From positions 496,001 through 560,000 of the forward strand of contig DUBM01000014.1 of NCBI GenBank assembly GCA_012960305.1: DNA of 64,000 nucleotides, given 5' to 3'. Position 1 is the first letter of the stretch, and each line of letters starts with the position of its first letter. The notes beneath the pieces are model-generated. The model did no database searches, had not been told where the DNA came from, and saw only the letters and a list, made by a program, of their open reading frames with translations. The stretch is from Gammaproteobacteria bacterium. Lineage in GTDB: Bacteria; Pseudomonadota; Gammaproteobacteria; Pseudomonadales; Pseudohongiellaceae. Made by a program: the position numbers and the translations under genes. Of this stretch, positions 9,704-21,134 are shown piece after piece.

Positions 9704-10435
9704 CTAAAACCAAAAACGATGTTCATGTTCTTTTAACCAGCCAATATAGTGTTCGTGGTTAGGACAAATAGATTCCACCAAATTCCAGAATCGCTTCGAA
9801 TGATCCATGTGAACCAAATGACATACTTCGTGGGTAATCATGTAGTCGATAACGCTATAGGGTGCCATCATGATCAGCCAGTTGTATTGAATTACTCCCG
9901 CCGAAGTACAATGCCCCCATTTTGATTTGGTTTTCCGCAACTTTATTTCAGTAATTTTATGATCAACTCCAAGATGACGCGCTAAACCACGAGCTCTAGG
10001 AAGTAAGTATTCGCTAGCTTTATCTATGAGAAAATCTTCAACCTGGATTCTAGCTTTATCTGTCGTAAGCTTATGGCCCTGAACAATGAACTTATCACCA
10101 TTGATCAATACTCGACTCTTGCGGCCTTCCTTAAACACCACGGTTAGCTCACGTGCTCGATAAAAAATCCGTGCCCCTTTTTCGATCCGCAGAGTCTCTT
10201 GATCCCTCACAGATTCTTCGAAGAGTCGCTTTTCAATCCATTCTTGGTTGGCGCTCACAAATTCCTGAACTTCAGCTTTAGACGCTCTTAGTGGGCACCT
10301 AACGACGACTTTCTTATGGGTGATATAGATAGCTAAAGTTTTGCGCTTACTGCGTAAAACCTCATAGCTTAATGCCAGCAGCCCTTGTCTACGGCTAGCA
10401 CCAAAATTTAATGGGACAATTTTCGATCTTGTCAT
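9704..10435 (-). CDS. YgjP/DUF45-family putative zinc metallopeptidase
   Basis: A 243-residue protein with an N-terminal beta-rich region and a C-terminal metallopeptidase-like domain of the SprT/YgjP (DUF45) type. The core reads KSKWGHCTSAGVIQYNW, then THEVCHLVHMDHSKRFW; the HExxH histidines and glutamate are present, with the downstream H-S-x-x-F-W that typifies the family. Members are poorly characterised. It is convergent with trmB and only two bases from the methyltransferase gene that precedes it on the same strand, so the two are probably co-transcribed. Confidence 0.8.
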   Translation of the reverse strand: MTRSKIVPLNFGASRRQGLLALSYEVLRSKRKTLAIYITHKKVVVRCPLRASKAEVQEFVSANQEWIEKRLFEESVRDQETLRIEKGARIFYRARELTVVFKEGRKSRVLINGDKFIVQGHKLTTDKARIQVEDFLIDKASEYLLPRARGLARHLGVDHKITEIKLRKTKSKWGHCTSAGVIQYNWLIMMAPYSVIDYMITHEVCHLVHMDHSKRFWNLVESICPNHEHYIGWLKEHEHRFWF

Positions 10436-10437
10436 AA

Positions 10438-11004
10438 CTATCCAGGTTTTCTGGCTATTAAACTGGCAATCGCTCTTTGCGGTTTTCTTCGAATCCCTTC
10501 AAAATAATATAAAGTTTCCCAGCCTAAGAAATGCTCGAGTAACTCATTTTTTGTTAACAAATAGTCCAGGTTTTTTGGCCTGCCAAATTGTTGCTGATCA
10601 ATAGTAAAGGTTTGGTAAACGACTATTCCGCCGGGCTTTATACACTGTGTTATGTATGGAAACAATGGTCTATGCAAATAGTTAAAAACTAATACTCCAT
10701 CAAATAATTTCCCCGCCAAAGGATTTGTATTTCCAAGCTCAAGATCAACGGTCCAGAATTCTGCCTTTAGGGTTTTCCCCATTACTTTTTCTGTTGGTTT
10801 TTCAACAAGCTTAGTTCGAACTTGCTCCAGAGATTCCTTATTACAATCGGCAAAAATTACCGGAATTCCATTCTCCAGCAAAAACAAGCCGTTCCTTCCG
10901 GAGCCACAAGCCAAGTCCAAAAACCCAAATTCATTATCCAGGCCTTTTAGCAGTGGAAGGTTTGCCACTACTAACTCGGCGGCGTTGTCATTTAAATGTG
11001 GCAT
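10438..11004 (-). CDS. Class I SAM-dependent methyltransferase (TehB-like), substrate unknown
   Basis: A 188-residue protein with the SAM-binding motif LDLACGSGRNGLFLLENG near residue 30 and an acidic strand end (IPVIFADCN) for ribose binding. Later, the GGIVVYQTFT segment is typical of Rossmann-like methyltransferases related to TehB. The C-terminus ends AIASLIARKPG. It is immediately upstream of the YgjP-like gene on the same strand and divergent from cmoA. No substrate can be assigned. Confidence 0.7.
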   Translation of the reverse strand: MPHLNDNAAELVVANLPLLKGLDNEFGFLDLACGSGRNGLFLLENGIPVIFADCNKESLEQVRTKLVEKPTEKVMGKTLKAEFWTVDLELGNTNPLAGKLFDGVLVFNYLHRPLFPYITQCIKPGGIVVYQTFTIDQQQFGRPKNLDYLLTKNELLEHFLGWETLYYFEGIRRKPQRAIASLIARKPG

Positions 11005-11158
11005 GGATTATCAGTAATATAAAAACGAGCAAGCAAGTAGAGCATTGCGTAAAATAAGGCAAACCGGCGCGGCCTACAACAATTGAATTATCTTTGTTAG
11101 ATAAGAAAACATATAGTCACAGGTCAGCCTATGCGGAATCGAGTTAGTCAATCCTGAT

Positions 11159-11896
11159 ATGAACAGTTCAAACAACAGGGATGAAATCTTTGCCGGGACA
11201 ATGCTCCCGGGAGACTTCGTATTTGATGCTAAGGTAGCAAATGTTTTTGAGGACATGATTAATAGGTCTATACCTGGTTATAGCACCATCACTGCAATGA
11301 TCGGAGTGCTAGCTGAGCGTTATTGTCAAGCGAACAGTACAATTTATGACCTGGGCTGCAGCCTTGGAGGAGCCAGCTTTGCGGTGTTAAATCGGATCCA
11401 ACGTGAAGACATACAACTTATCGCTGTGGACAATTCTAAAGCCATGATTGAAAAGTTGAAAGAAACTGTGTCTGATAATATAAAGAACCCAAGGAATCTT
11501 AGTTGTCAATGTGAGGACATTCTCGATACGGATATATCTAATGCCTCGGTAGTCATCCTCAACTTTACTCTGCAGTTTGTTCCTGCCGAGCAAAGGACCG
11601 AACTACTTAAGAAAGTGTTTGCAGGAATGCGTGTAGGCGGAATACTTATTATTTCAGAGAAGATCACGTTTCCGGATAAAAAGCTGAATCAGCTTTTTAT
11701 CGAGATGTACCATAGCTTTAAAGAAAATATGGGGTACAGCAAACTTGAGATAGCCCAAAAAAGAGCCGCTCTGGAGAACGTACTGCTTCCAGAAACTCTT
11801 GAAATCCATAAAACCCGTCTTACCGAGATCGGCTTTCGATCATTTGATGCTTGGTTTCAGTGTTTTAACTTCGCCTCCATGGTCGCGTTCAAATAA
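11159..11896 (+). CDS. cmoA: Carboxy-S-adenosyl-L-methionine synthase
   Basis: CmoA converts SAM and prephenate to carboxy-SAM, the donor for 5-carboxymethoxyuridine formation at tRNA position 34. The 245-residue protein begins with the family's RDEIFAG segment, and has RSIPGYSTI, the SAM-binding YDLGCSLGGAS, and VVILNFTLQFVPAEQR. Its stop overlaps the first base of the cmoB ATG (TAATG), so the pair is translationally coupled. Confidence 0.95.
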   Translation: MNSSNNRDEIFAGTMLPGDFVFDAKVANVFEDMINRSIPGYSTITAMIGVLAERYCQANSTIYDLGCSLGGASFAVLNRIQREDIQLIAVDNSKAMIEKLKETVSDNIKNPRNLSCQCEDILDTDISNASVVILNFTLQFVPAEQRTELLKKVFAGMRVGGILIISEKITFPDKKLNQLFIEMYHSFKENMGYSKLEIAQKRAALENVLLPETLEIHKTRLTEIGFRSFDAWFQCFNFASMVAFK

Positions 11897-12867
11897 TGGA
11901 CTTCTCTTCTCTGCAATCATACCTCGAAGGGTCTAGCCTTGAAGTACTAAGCCCGACCCTACAAACCGAATACTTCGATCAACTTAAATTAGGTGATTTC
12001 CCTCGTTGGAGAGCTTTACTTACTCAACTACCGACTATTCAACCATCTATTCACAACTTCGATAGCACTATTTCGATAGGTCAGGCTAATGACGCTGATG
12101 AAGCCACACTCCAGCAGCTAAAATCTCAATTGCGAGAATTCATTCCGTGGCGCAAAGGACCTTTTGAGCTCTTTAATATTTCCATCGATACCGAATGGCG
12201 ATGCGATTGGAAATGGGATCGACTCAAATCTCAAATCTCCCCTCTTGCCGGTCGCAAGGTGCTCGACGTTGGTTCAGGAAATGGCTACTACAGTCTCCGA
12301 ATGTTGCAGGCTGGCGCCGAAAGAGTTATCGGCGTCGATCCCCATATAGCCTATGTTGTGCAGTTTTGGCTCATCAAACATTTCCTCAAGGACATTCCCG
12401 CAGATGTTCTACCGATAGCCCTGGAAGCCTTGCCGGAGAATTCTGCCTATTTTGATAGTGCTTTTTCCATGGGGGTTCTCTATCACCGCCGCTCCCCCAT
12501 CAATCACCTTTTGCAACTAAAAAATTCTCTAAAGCCAGGGGGAGAATTGATTTTGGAAACTTTATTTGTAGATGGCGGAAAAGGTTATAGCCTTACACCC
12601 GAAAGTAGATACGCTCGTATGACAAACATATGGTTTATTCCGAGCATTCCTACATTAGAAAGTTGGTTAAGCCGTTGCGGATTCGTCGACATTCACGTAA
12701 TCGATGAATCCACCACTTCAGTCGATGAACAGAGGAAAACCAACTGGATGCCTTTTGATTCTTTAGAAGACGCCCTGAGCAAGGAAAATCCTACTCAGAC
12801 TATCGAAGGATTGCCCGCACCAAAAAGAGTCATAATGCTTGCTGCCCGCTCAAAACAAAGCCTCTAG
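11896..12867 (+). CDS. cmoB: tRNA U34 carboxymethyltransferase
   Basis: CmoB transfers the carboxymethyl group from carboxy-SAM to 5-hydroxyuridine at the tRNA wobble position. The 323-residue protein has FIPWRKGPFELF, IDTEWRCDWKWDR, SAM fold motif VLDVGSGNGYYSLRML, GVDPHIAYVVQF and SMGVLYHRRSPI, all typical. It is coupled to cmoA by a one-base overlap. Confidence 0.96.
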   Translation: MDFSSLQSYLEGSSLEVLSPTLQTEYFDQLKLGDFPRWRALLTQLPTIQPSIHNFDSTISIGQANDADEATLQQLKSQLREFIPWRKGPFELFNISIDTEWRCDWKWDRLKSQISPLAGRKVLDVGSGNGYYSLRMLQAGAERVIGVDPHIAYVVQFWLIKHFLKDIPADVLPIALEALPENSAYFDSAFSMGVLYHRRSPINHLLQLKNSLKPGGELILETLFVDGGKGYSLTPESRYARMTNIWFIPSIPTLESWLSRCGFVDIHVIDESTTSVDEQRKTNWMPFDSLEDALSKENPTQTIEGLPAPKRVIMLAARSKQSL

Positions 12868-13207
12868 CATCCAATTGAAGATATTGAAAGGGGTCAAGCC
12901 TCGCTTTATATTTTTTTATGCCTTTTCTGACACATTGCAATCGCAGTGACACACATTCAATTTAATATTCCAAGGTTTCTCTGACTGTAGAATTTCAATT
13001 TACAACTGAGTATTAAAGTTGACGTGCTGTAATTTATTGCGTTAACTACATGTCGCAATCATGATACTCCTGGAACCTTAGTGTCAGCTCTAATACTATT
13101 CGACCAATCCGAGTTATTTCTATTACACGATTCAAATTTATTGTGTTTAGTAATAAGAAGTTTAGAAACATATAATACCCACTAACAAAAATAGAGAGTA
13201 AGAAAAT
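12868..13207. other. Gene-free spacer before transposase homologue (340 bp)
   Basis: No supported gene is seen. At 12890-12900 lies GGGGTCAAGCC followed by CTTTATATTTTTTT, resembling left-end sequence I associate from memory with this class of Y1 transposase genes. The rest is A+T-rich. ATAATACCC near 13171 could be part of a promoter for the downstream gene. Confidence 0.4.
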
Positions 13208-14176
13208 ATGGCCAGACCTCTCCGCATAGAATATCCAGATGCCGTGTATCACGTATCTAACTTCGGCTTAGATTCACAACGCGCTTTTCCATCTGCCAAA
13301 TATTTCGAAGCATTTCTTGCTGTGCTAGGCGAAACCTGCGCTCGCTTGAACGTTGAAGTACATGCTTATTGCTTGCTCAGAGATCAATATCATTTGGTCG
13401 TTAAAACACCTGAAGCTAACCTCAGCAGATTCATGCGGCAGGTTGATGGCCTGTATACTCAACAATATCAACGAATCAAGCGAAGCGATGGCTCCCTCTT
13501 TCGTGGCCGCTATAAGGCAGTACTAATTCAAGCTGACAAATACCTTTTACCTCTGTCCAGATTTATACACTCCAAAGTTAAAGCTTCGGAGGTCAATAGT
13601 TATCCCTGGACTAGTTACACATTTTTCACTCGTAAAGCCAAGCCTCCTGTATGGTTTAATCGTGACGAAACTCTCAAAAAGCTAAAATCTATCGCAGCAA
13701 AGCGCCCTGCGGCTTATAAAAAATTTGCCGGCCAAAGTGTCGATAAAGAGATCTCTCATTTCTATGGAAAGAAGAATCTTTCTTCCATTATGGGAGACGA
13801 CAAATTTCGTAAAGCTGCACAAAAGAAACGCTCTGCTACTTCCACGAGAGGTGCTTCCAAGGGAGCGAATTCTAGGTGGCGCCCTTCGTGCAAACAAATT
13901 ATTACTGCTGTAGCAAAACAATTTAAGGTTTCGGAAGCCAGCATCTACAAAGCAGCTCGTGGTCCAGGTTCGAAAAATGTGCCCCGCTGGGTTGCAATGT
14001 ATTTGTGCCAAGAATTATCCGCCGTGACTCTGCAATCCATAGCGAAATTATTCAAACTAAAACGCTACGGCACAGTCTCCACAACAGTAGGTAAATTGAA
14101 GAAAGAATTTAAGGAGAACCCGAAGGCGCGTTCGGCTGCTGAGAAATTGGTGAAACAACTCAGCAAAGCAAAATAG
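13208..14176 (+). CDS. Y1/REP-associated tyrosine transposase homologue with altered catalytic residues
   Basis: The protein, 322 residues, opens MARPLRIEYPDAVYHV, the hallmark of the Y1_Tnp (IS200-like, REP-associated) family, and shows HAYCLL, LFRGRYKA and YLLPLSR. In active relatives the HUH motif reads NHYHLL; here it is DQYHLV, so the first histidine is glutamine. The catalytic tyrosine in RYIHLNP is replaced by phenylalanine (RFIHSKV). The C-terminal third (about residues 215-322) has RWVAMYLCQELS and STTVGKLKKEF, resembling DnaA domain IV. Strand-cleaving activity is therefore doubtful; a DNA-binding role is possible. A+T-rich flanks and a terminator surround it. Confidence 0.8.
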   Translation: MARPLRIEYPDAVYHVSNFGLDSQRAFPSAKYFEAFLAVLGETCARLNVEVHAYCLLRDQYHLVVKTPEANLSRFMRQVDGLYTQQYQRIKRSDGSLFRGRYKAVLIQADKYLLPLSRFIHSKVKASEVNSYPWTSYTFFTRKAKPPVWFNRDETLKKLKSIAAKRPAAYKKFAGQSVDKEISHFYGKKNLSSIMGDDKFRKAAQKKRSATSTRGASKGANSRWRPSCKQIITAVAKQFKVSEASIYKAARGPGSKNVPRWVAMYLCQELSAVTLQSIAKLFKLKRYGTVSTTVGKLKKEFKENPKARSAAEKLVKQLSKAK

Positions 14177-14240
14177 AATTGGTATAGAAAACTGAAAACT
14201 TTTTAGCGACTTTATTTTCGATAAAATTTTCAGCTAAAAG

Positions 14241-14274
14241 AAAGCCGGCATACCTTAATAGGTACGCCGGCTTT
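14241..14274. terminator. Bidirectional hairpin between transposase homologue and rpmG
   Basis: AAAGCCGGCATACC and GGTACGCCGGCTTT form a 14-bp stem with one A/C mismatch and a six-base loop. A-rich sequence lies on the left, with a shorter T-containing stretch on the right. It probably ends the rpmB-rpmG transcript and perhaps the transposase transcript. Confidence 0.75.
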
Positions 14275-14294
14275 CGTGTTTCTTACTGGTAGAT

Positions 14295-14450
14295 TTACTT
14301 AATTTTTGATTCTTTGTAAATCACGTGCTTTCGAACAACGGGGTCAAATTTCTTGATCTCCATTTTGTCAGGCATAGTTCGCTTGTTTTTATCAGTAGTG
14401 TAGTAATGACCTGTCTTAGCGCTTGATACTAATTTTATCTTATCTCTCAT
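14295..14450 (-). CDS. rpmG: 50S ribosomal protein L33
   Basis: A 51-residue protein reading [19 protein letters not shown] at the start, then a [18 protein letters not shown] core and ending ESKIK. This is the L33 family pattern. It has no cysteine pairs, so it is the zinc-independent form. It follows rpmB by 38 bases in the usual rpmB-rpmG order. Confidence 0.97.
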   Translation of the reverse strand: MRDKIKLVSSAKTGHYYTTDKNKRTMPDKMEIKKFDPVVRKHVIYKESKIK

Positions 14451-14488
14451 AATCTATACCTACTTAATCTAGCTAATTCTGTACCGAC

Positions 14489-14725
14489 TTAAACTCTAGC
14501 GCCGTTATTGCGAATATCAGCCAATACGGCATCAATGCCAAGTTTATCGATGATTCGCATTCCTTTAGTTGAAATACGGAGTTTCACAAAGCGTTTTTCC
14601 GACTCTACCCAAAATCGATGGCTGTGGATATTAGGAGAAAAACGACGTCGTGTTTTGTTATGTGCGTGAGAAACATTGTTTCCCGCAACTGGTTTCTTGC
14701 CAGTTACCATGCAAACCCTGGACAT
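14489..14725 (-). CDS. rpmB: 50S ribosomal protein L28
   Basis: The 78-residue protein begins [20 protein letters not shown] and contains TRRRFSPN and [15 protein letters not shown], diagnostic of L28. It is the first gene of the rpmB-rpmG pair and normally lies downstream of radC, whose decayed copy is found just upstream here. Confidence 0.97.
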   Translation of the reverse strand: MSRVCMVTGKKPVAGNNVSHAHNKTRRRFSPNIHSHRFWVESEKRFVKLRISTKGMRIIDKLGIDAVLADIRNNGARV

Positions 14726-14910
14726 GTTGCTGCCTCGTTCTGTTGAGTTCTAATTTGGTTCCCCTAAGCTGAATCACTCGATTCAACTTAGAATTGAATT
14801 TGGGTCAAAAATGAGCTGCGTTTTATACCAGAACAATTTTGGAATAGCAAGGTAAACCGGTGCTGAAGCCAGCACGCCACGGTCGCTTCAGGCTTGAAGG
14901 CATTCTTAGT

Positions 14911-15588
14911 GCATACCTCTTCTGCAAATGATGCTATTTCATTGCGGCCGGCCACCAAATGATCTAAAACCCTCACGTCGATGGCTAGTAACGCGGATTC
15001 TAGCTTCCACGTGATTGCCAAGCCTACCTGACTCGATTCGGCCATAACTGAAGCGTGGTTATGGGCCAAAATTACCGCTGCGGCTATTAGAAAAAGACAG
15101 CGTTTGACTACTTCTCGAAGTTAAACAGCAGCGCTTTCGATAGTACTCTGAAACAATTATTGGTGCTTGAGTGCCTAGTGTTGATTGTCTAGGCGCAAGC
15201 AGATGAAGATTTCGTGTTCGTGATGTAGGGGTCAGGTTTTTAAGTACGAGCGGGTCTAAGCAGAACTATTCACCTGCATTAGCGGCATCGCCTTCTCTCG
15301 CAACATTGACAAAGAGGCTTCTTTTATAGATAAGAAGCGAGCAGCCTTTGCAGGTCAACTCCTTTGATCTCTGTCGATTCTCGGATATTCCCGTTTAATA
15401 CCCCGCCCATGTTCCCAAATTGTAATAATGGGCGTGCTAGCTCCAATGCACACTGACCCAAACTGCCATTCTTTAAGAACAAGACAAGCGACCCTGCATC
15501 AAATAAGAGTTGTGGGACCAAATTGAGCAATTTCTCACAGGATCTTTCCGACTCCGGCAAGCCATTGGTTGCTATTAATAGTTTTCAT
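14911..15588 (-). pseudogene. radC: radC pseudogene (JAB/MPN-domain DNA repair protein RadC)
   Basis: RadC-like sequence can be followed across the region but is broken. It reads MKTINSNQW from ATG 15588, then after a frameshift LPESERSCEKLL and GQCALELARPLLQFG (helix-hairpin-helix region). After a degraded middle come HEHEIF, LRLDNQH, TIESAAV, LREVVKR, then ILAHNHASVMAESSQ, LDHLVAG and SFAEE. In the core frame at least three in-frame stops occur, at codons where relatives have RHRV, EELF and VYPR. The JAMM metal motif HxH is kept, but the following conserved serine-glycine is S-V. Position between coaBC and rpmB is the normal radC site. Confidence 0.88.
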
Positions 15589-15749
15589 TCTTCAACTCGC
15601 TGTCTTCTCTCCGACAGCCGGCCTCTATTTGGTTGTATCTTATTAGTAGATCAATCCCACCATTGTTCCAAAACTCGCCCAAATTGCGCATACTCAACCT
15701 AACTGCTAATCTAGCCATTCGGAAAAAGGCCTGTATTTACTGAGTTTCC

Positions 15750-17950
<2,201 letters not shown>

Positions 17951-18010
17951 GGCTGAAGCATAGAACAATCGAAGTAATTAAAAATCAAAGAGCGTTGAGT
18001 TAGTTAACCT

Positions 18011-18637
18011 ATGGAAAGCACTGTGAAAGTCTCAAGAAAAGACCAGATCCTGCAGGCCTTGGCGCGCATGTTGGAGTCTGCCCCTGGGGAGCGAATAACT
18101 ACAGCTGCTCTAGCGAAAGAAGTTGGCGTTTCAGAAGCAGCTCTCTATCGGCATTTTCCAAGTAAGGCCAGGATGTTCGAAGGCCTAATTAAGTTTATTG
18201 AAGATACATTGTTTCTGCGGATTACCAGAATCATTAATGAGGAGCAAAACGCCGCTATACGTTGCGAGAAAATTCTCAGTTTATTATTGACATTCAGTTC
18301 AAAAAATCCTGGCATGACACGCATACTAACAGGTGATGCCCTCGCCGGAGAAACTGAGAGACTGCGCACACGAATTGCTCAATTTTTCAGCCGTATTGAA
18401 TCTCAACTAAAACAAATATTGCGCGAAGCACAAATTAGAGAAAATCTTAAGCCAACAGCATCGCCTGCCGCTTTAGCGAATTTATTATTAGCGACTTGCG
18501 AAGGTCGGCTTATTCAATTTGTTCGAAGTGAATTCAAAAATTCTCCATTGGAGAATTGGGACGTTCAGTGGGAATTTCTAAACAGAAATCTTTTAGCTCC
18601 GTACTCAATACCCTCTAATACGAGTAACTATTTATAA
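18011..18637 (+). CDS. slmA: Nucleoid occlusion factor SlmA
   Basis: TetR-type DNA-binding protein that blocks FtsZ assembly over the nucleoid. The 208-residue protein has the helix-turn-helix [24 protein letters not shown] (split here as [15 protein letters not shown] and ALYRHFPSK), then [11 protein letters not shown], and [20 protein letters not shown]. These are SlmA-specific. Its neighbour pyrE is convergent with it, as in E. coli and related genomes. Confidence 0.93.
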   Translation: MESTVKVSRKDQILQALARMLESAPGERITTAALAKEVGVSEAALYRHFPSKARMFEGLIKFIEDTLFLRITRIINEEQNAAIRCEKILSLLLTFSSKNPGMTRILTGDALAGETERLRTRIAQFFSRIESQLKQILREAQIRENLKPTASPAALANLLLATCEGRLIQFVRSEFKNSPLENWDVQWEFLNRNLLAPYSIPSNTSNYL

Positions 18638-18655
18638 CGGTAGTAGTTACTTGCT

Positions 18656-19303
18656 CTAAATTCCGAATTGCTCTCTATATGCTGATACTGCGATCAGGTG
18701 TTGTTGCAGCGATTCATTATTAGATTCGATTAGATAATCAATAATATTTTTTAGTGTAATAATACTAATAATTTTTATTTGATAATTTTGTTCTATTTCT
18801 TGAATCGCCGACAGTTCGCCAGTGCCTTTTTCTTGCCGGTCCATTGCTACTGCAATTCCACAGAGTTTTGCTCCATTAGCTGCAATAATATCCGCCGCTT
18901 CGCGGATAGCTGTGCCCGCGGTAATAACATCATCGATTATTAGCGCGTTGCCGGAAAGTTTCGCGCCGACAACCGTGCCCCCCTCGCCGTGATCCTTTGC
19001 TTCTTTTCGGTTAAAACAATAAGGCTTGTTAATTTCGTGCTCGCTGGCTAATGCCATCGCGGTAGCCGACACAAGGGGGATACCTTTGTAGGCAGGCCCG
19101 AACAAAACTTCGAAGGTTAATCCAGAGCTAACAATAGCTTTGGCATAACATCGGGCAAGAAATGAGAGTTTCTCGCCAGTGTTAAATAACCCAGCGTTAA
19201 AAAAGTAGGGGCTTATACGGCCTGACTTTAATGTGAACTGGCCGAATTTTAAAATCTCATTGTCGATTACGTACTCGAGGAATTTGGATCGAAAATCTTG
19301 CAT
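18656..19303 (-). CDS. pyrE: Orotate phosphoribosyltransferase
   Basis: Converts orotate and PRPP to orotidine monophosphate in pyrimidine synthesis. The 215-residue protein has [27 protein letters not shown], the catalytic-loop [13 protein letters not shown], and the PRPP-binding motif [14 protein letters not shown]. Length matches the family. It is downstream of rph on the same strand, 30 bases after it, forming the rph-pyrE operon seen in gammaproteobacteria. Confidence 0.97.
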   Translation of the reverse strand: MQDFRSKFLEYVIDNEILKFGQFTLKSGRISPYFFNAGLFNTGEKLSFLARCYAKAIVSSGLTFEVLFGPAYKGIPLVSATAMALASEHEINKPYCFNRKEAKDHGEGGTVVGAKLSGNALIIDDVITAGTAIREAADIIAANGAKLCGIAVAMDRQEKGTGELSAIQEIEQNYQIKIISIITLKNIIDYLIESNNESLQQHLIAVSAYREQFGI

Positions 19304-19333
19304 TTATACCTCTCTTTATAAAATAATCTGCGT

Positions 19334-20059
19334 TTATGCTAATGCTTGTTTTTGCACTTCAATCAAAGTTTTTATTCCTTCATCAGCTAAATTAATCATT
19401 TCCAATAGTTGCTGGTGAGAAAAGTCACCGTCTTCGCCGGTTCCTTGAATTTCAATAAATCCACCGGAGTCTGTCATGACAATATTCATATCAGTTTCTG
19501 CATTCGAATCCTCGGCGTAGTCCAAATCCAAAACTGCTTCCCCTTTATATATGCCTACAGACACTGACGCGATTAGCTGATGTAGAGGATTTGTTTTTAC
19601 CGAATCCTTAGCTATTAAGTGATTAATTGCGTCAGATAGCGCCACACAGCCACCAGTAATGGACGCTGTTCGGGTTCCACCATCTGCTTGAATAACATCA
19701 CAATCAATCTTGATAGTGTTCTCTCCAAGGGCATGCAAGTCCACCGCTGCTCTGAGGGAGCGGCCAATGAGTCGTTGTATTTCTAGGCTCCTTCCTGATT
19801 GCTTGCCCCGAGCAGCCTCTCTATCCATGCGGCTGCCAGTGGACCTTGGCAGCATACCGTATTCTGCAGTAATCCATCCCTTGCCACTGCCCTTTAAAAA
19901 CCGCGGTACCGATTCTTCTACGCTGGCATTGCAAAGAACCTTAGTATCGCCAAACTCCACTAGTACTGAGCCTTCGGCATGCTTGGTATAGTTTCTGGTG
20001 ATAGAAATGCTTCTGAGTTGATTCGCTTGACGTTGACTAGGTCTGATTACATCCTTCAT
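19334..20059 (-). CDS. rph: Ribonuclease PH
   Basis: Phosphorolytic 3'-to-5' exoribonuclease acting in tRNA 3'-end trimming. Sequence includes [48 protein letters not shown], the phosphate-binding region [15 protein letters not shown], and [19 protein letters not shown]. The frame is open to an ATG at 20080. I prefer ATG 20059 (MKDVIRPS), with GGA nine bases upstream, because family proteins begin close to the RPS motif; this gives 241 residues. Confidence 0.94.
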   Translation of the reverse strand: MKDVIRPSQRQANQLRSISITRNYTKHAEGSVLVEFGDTKVLCNASVEESVPRFLKGSGKGWITAEYGMLPRSTGSRMDREAARGKQSGRSLEIQRLIGRSLRAAVDLHALGENTIKIDCDVIQADGGTRTASITGGCVALSDAINHLIAKDSVKTNPLHQLIASVSVGIYKGEAVLDLDYAEDSNAETDMNIVMTDSGGFIEIQGTGEDGDFSHQQLLEMINLADEGIKTLIEVQKQALA

Positions 20060-20264
20060 AAATTTTTCCGTTTTTACCATATGGGTTTGACCCGATTAAT
20101 GTGACATAAATTATCCTTGAATTTATGAACTATAGCGAGAAAGCCCCGATCAAATACAAAGTAAAGCACTCCAGCGCTTTGTGCTGTTTGATAGTCAAAA
20201 AGTTCGCTGTGATTAAATTTCTATTACGTTAAAATAGCGTCTCTTTGAAATCTGGCGTAGAAAT

Positions 20265-21131
20265 ATGATGTTAAGCATGACTGCATTTGCGAGGCAGCAA
20301 TTAGAACAGGATTGGGGTTCGCTCACTTGGGAGATTAGATCAGTTAATCACCGTTACCTCGAAACCAGTGTACGCGTGCCGGAAACATTTAGAAGATTAG
20401 AGATTGTTATCCGAGAAACCGTGCGCAAACGACTAAGCCGAGGCAAAGTTGAATGCCAATTACGTTATCAATCCGTGGGAAATTCCTCCACTGAGATTAA
20501 TCTCAATCAAAATTTGGTGGTCAAGTTGCTCAATGCCAATAAGGAAATTGAAGAAATGACTGGTTCTTCAGGGTCCTTATCTAATATGGAAATATTACGC
20601 TGGCCTGGCGTAGTCTCAGACCAGCAAATGGATACCGCAAGTATTGATAAACAAGCAATTAAGCTTTTTTCCGTGGCGCTAGATGACCTTATCTCTAGTA
20701 GAAAAAGGGAAGGTGAAGAACTCAAAGGCTTCGTGCAAAAACGCCTAGATGCCATTCGCGAGATCGTCATATCCGTAAGAACTAAAATGCCTGAAATTCT
20801 CGCTGTGCAAAAACAAAACCTATTAGATAAAATTGAAGACTTGAAAGCTGAATTAGATCCAGCTCGTGTAGAACAAGAAATCGTCTTGCTGACTCAGAAA
20901 GCTGATGTTGATGAAGAACTCGACCGACTTGATTCCCACCTCAACGAAGTACAGCGGGTAATCGAGACAAAAGATCAGAAAGGTCGGCGCCTAGATTTTC
21001 TGATGCAAGAGTTGAATCGAGAAGCTAACACCCTTTCTTCTAAGTCGGTCGTAGTCGACACAACACGCAGTGCGGTGGAACTAAAGGTGCTAATAGAACA
21101 AATGCGCGAACAAATACAAAATATCGAATAA
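20265..21131 (+). CDS. yicC: YicC-family endoribonuclease
   Basis: A 288-residue protein with the YicC N-terminal pattern MTAFARQQLEQDWGSLTWEIRSVNHRYLE (conserved elements SMTAFAR and EIRSVNHRYL) and C-terminal GRRLDFLMQELNREANTL and EQMREQIQNIE. Experimental work on the E. coli homologue links it to RNA turnover as an endoribonuclease. It ends three bases before gmk, so co-transcription is likely. Confidence 0.92.
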   Translation: MMLSMTAFARQQLEQDWGSLTWEIRSVNHRYLETSVRVPETFRRLEIVIRETVRKRLSRGKVECQLRYQSVGNSSTEINLNQNLVVKLLNANKEIEEMTGSSGSLSNMEILRWPGVVSDQQMDTASIDKQAIKLFSVALDDLISSRKREGEELKGFVQKRLDAIREIVISVRTKMPEILAVQKQNLLDKIEDLKAELDPARVEQEIVLLTQKADVDEELDRLDSHLNEVQRVIETKDQKGRRLDFLMQELNREANTLSSKSVVVDTTRSAVELKVLIEQMREQIQNIE

Positions 21132-21134
21132 CTA

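Noticed and set aside
15010-15025. TTCCACGTG resembling half a parS site
   Set aside because: The right half of the palindrome is missing, so ParB binding is unlikely.
15228-15236. GGGGTCAGG as proof of an insertion that broke radC
   Set aside because: The string can be read as part of the decayed radC sequence itself, and no element is present next to it.
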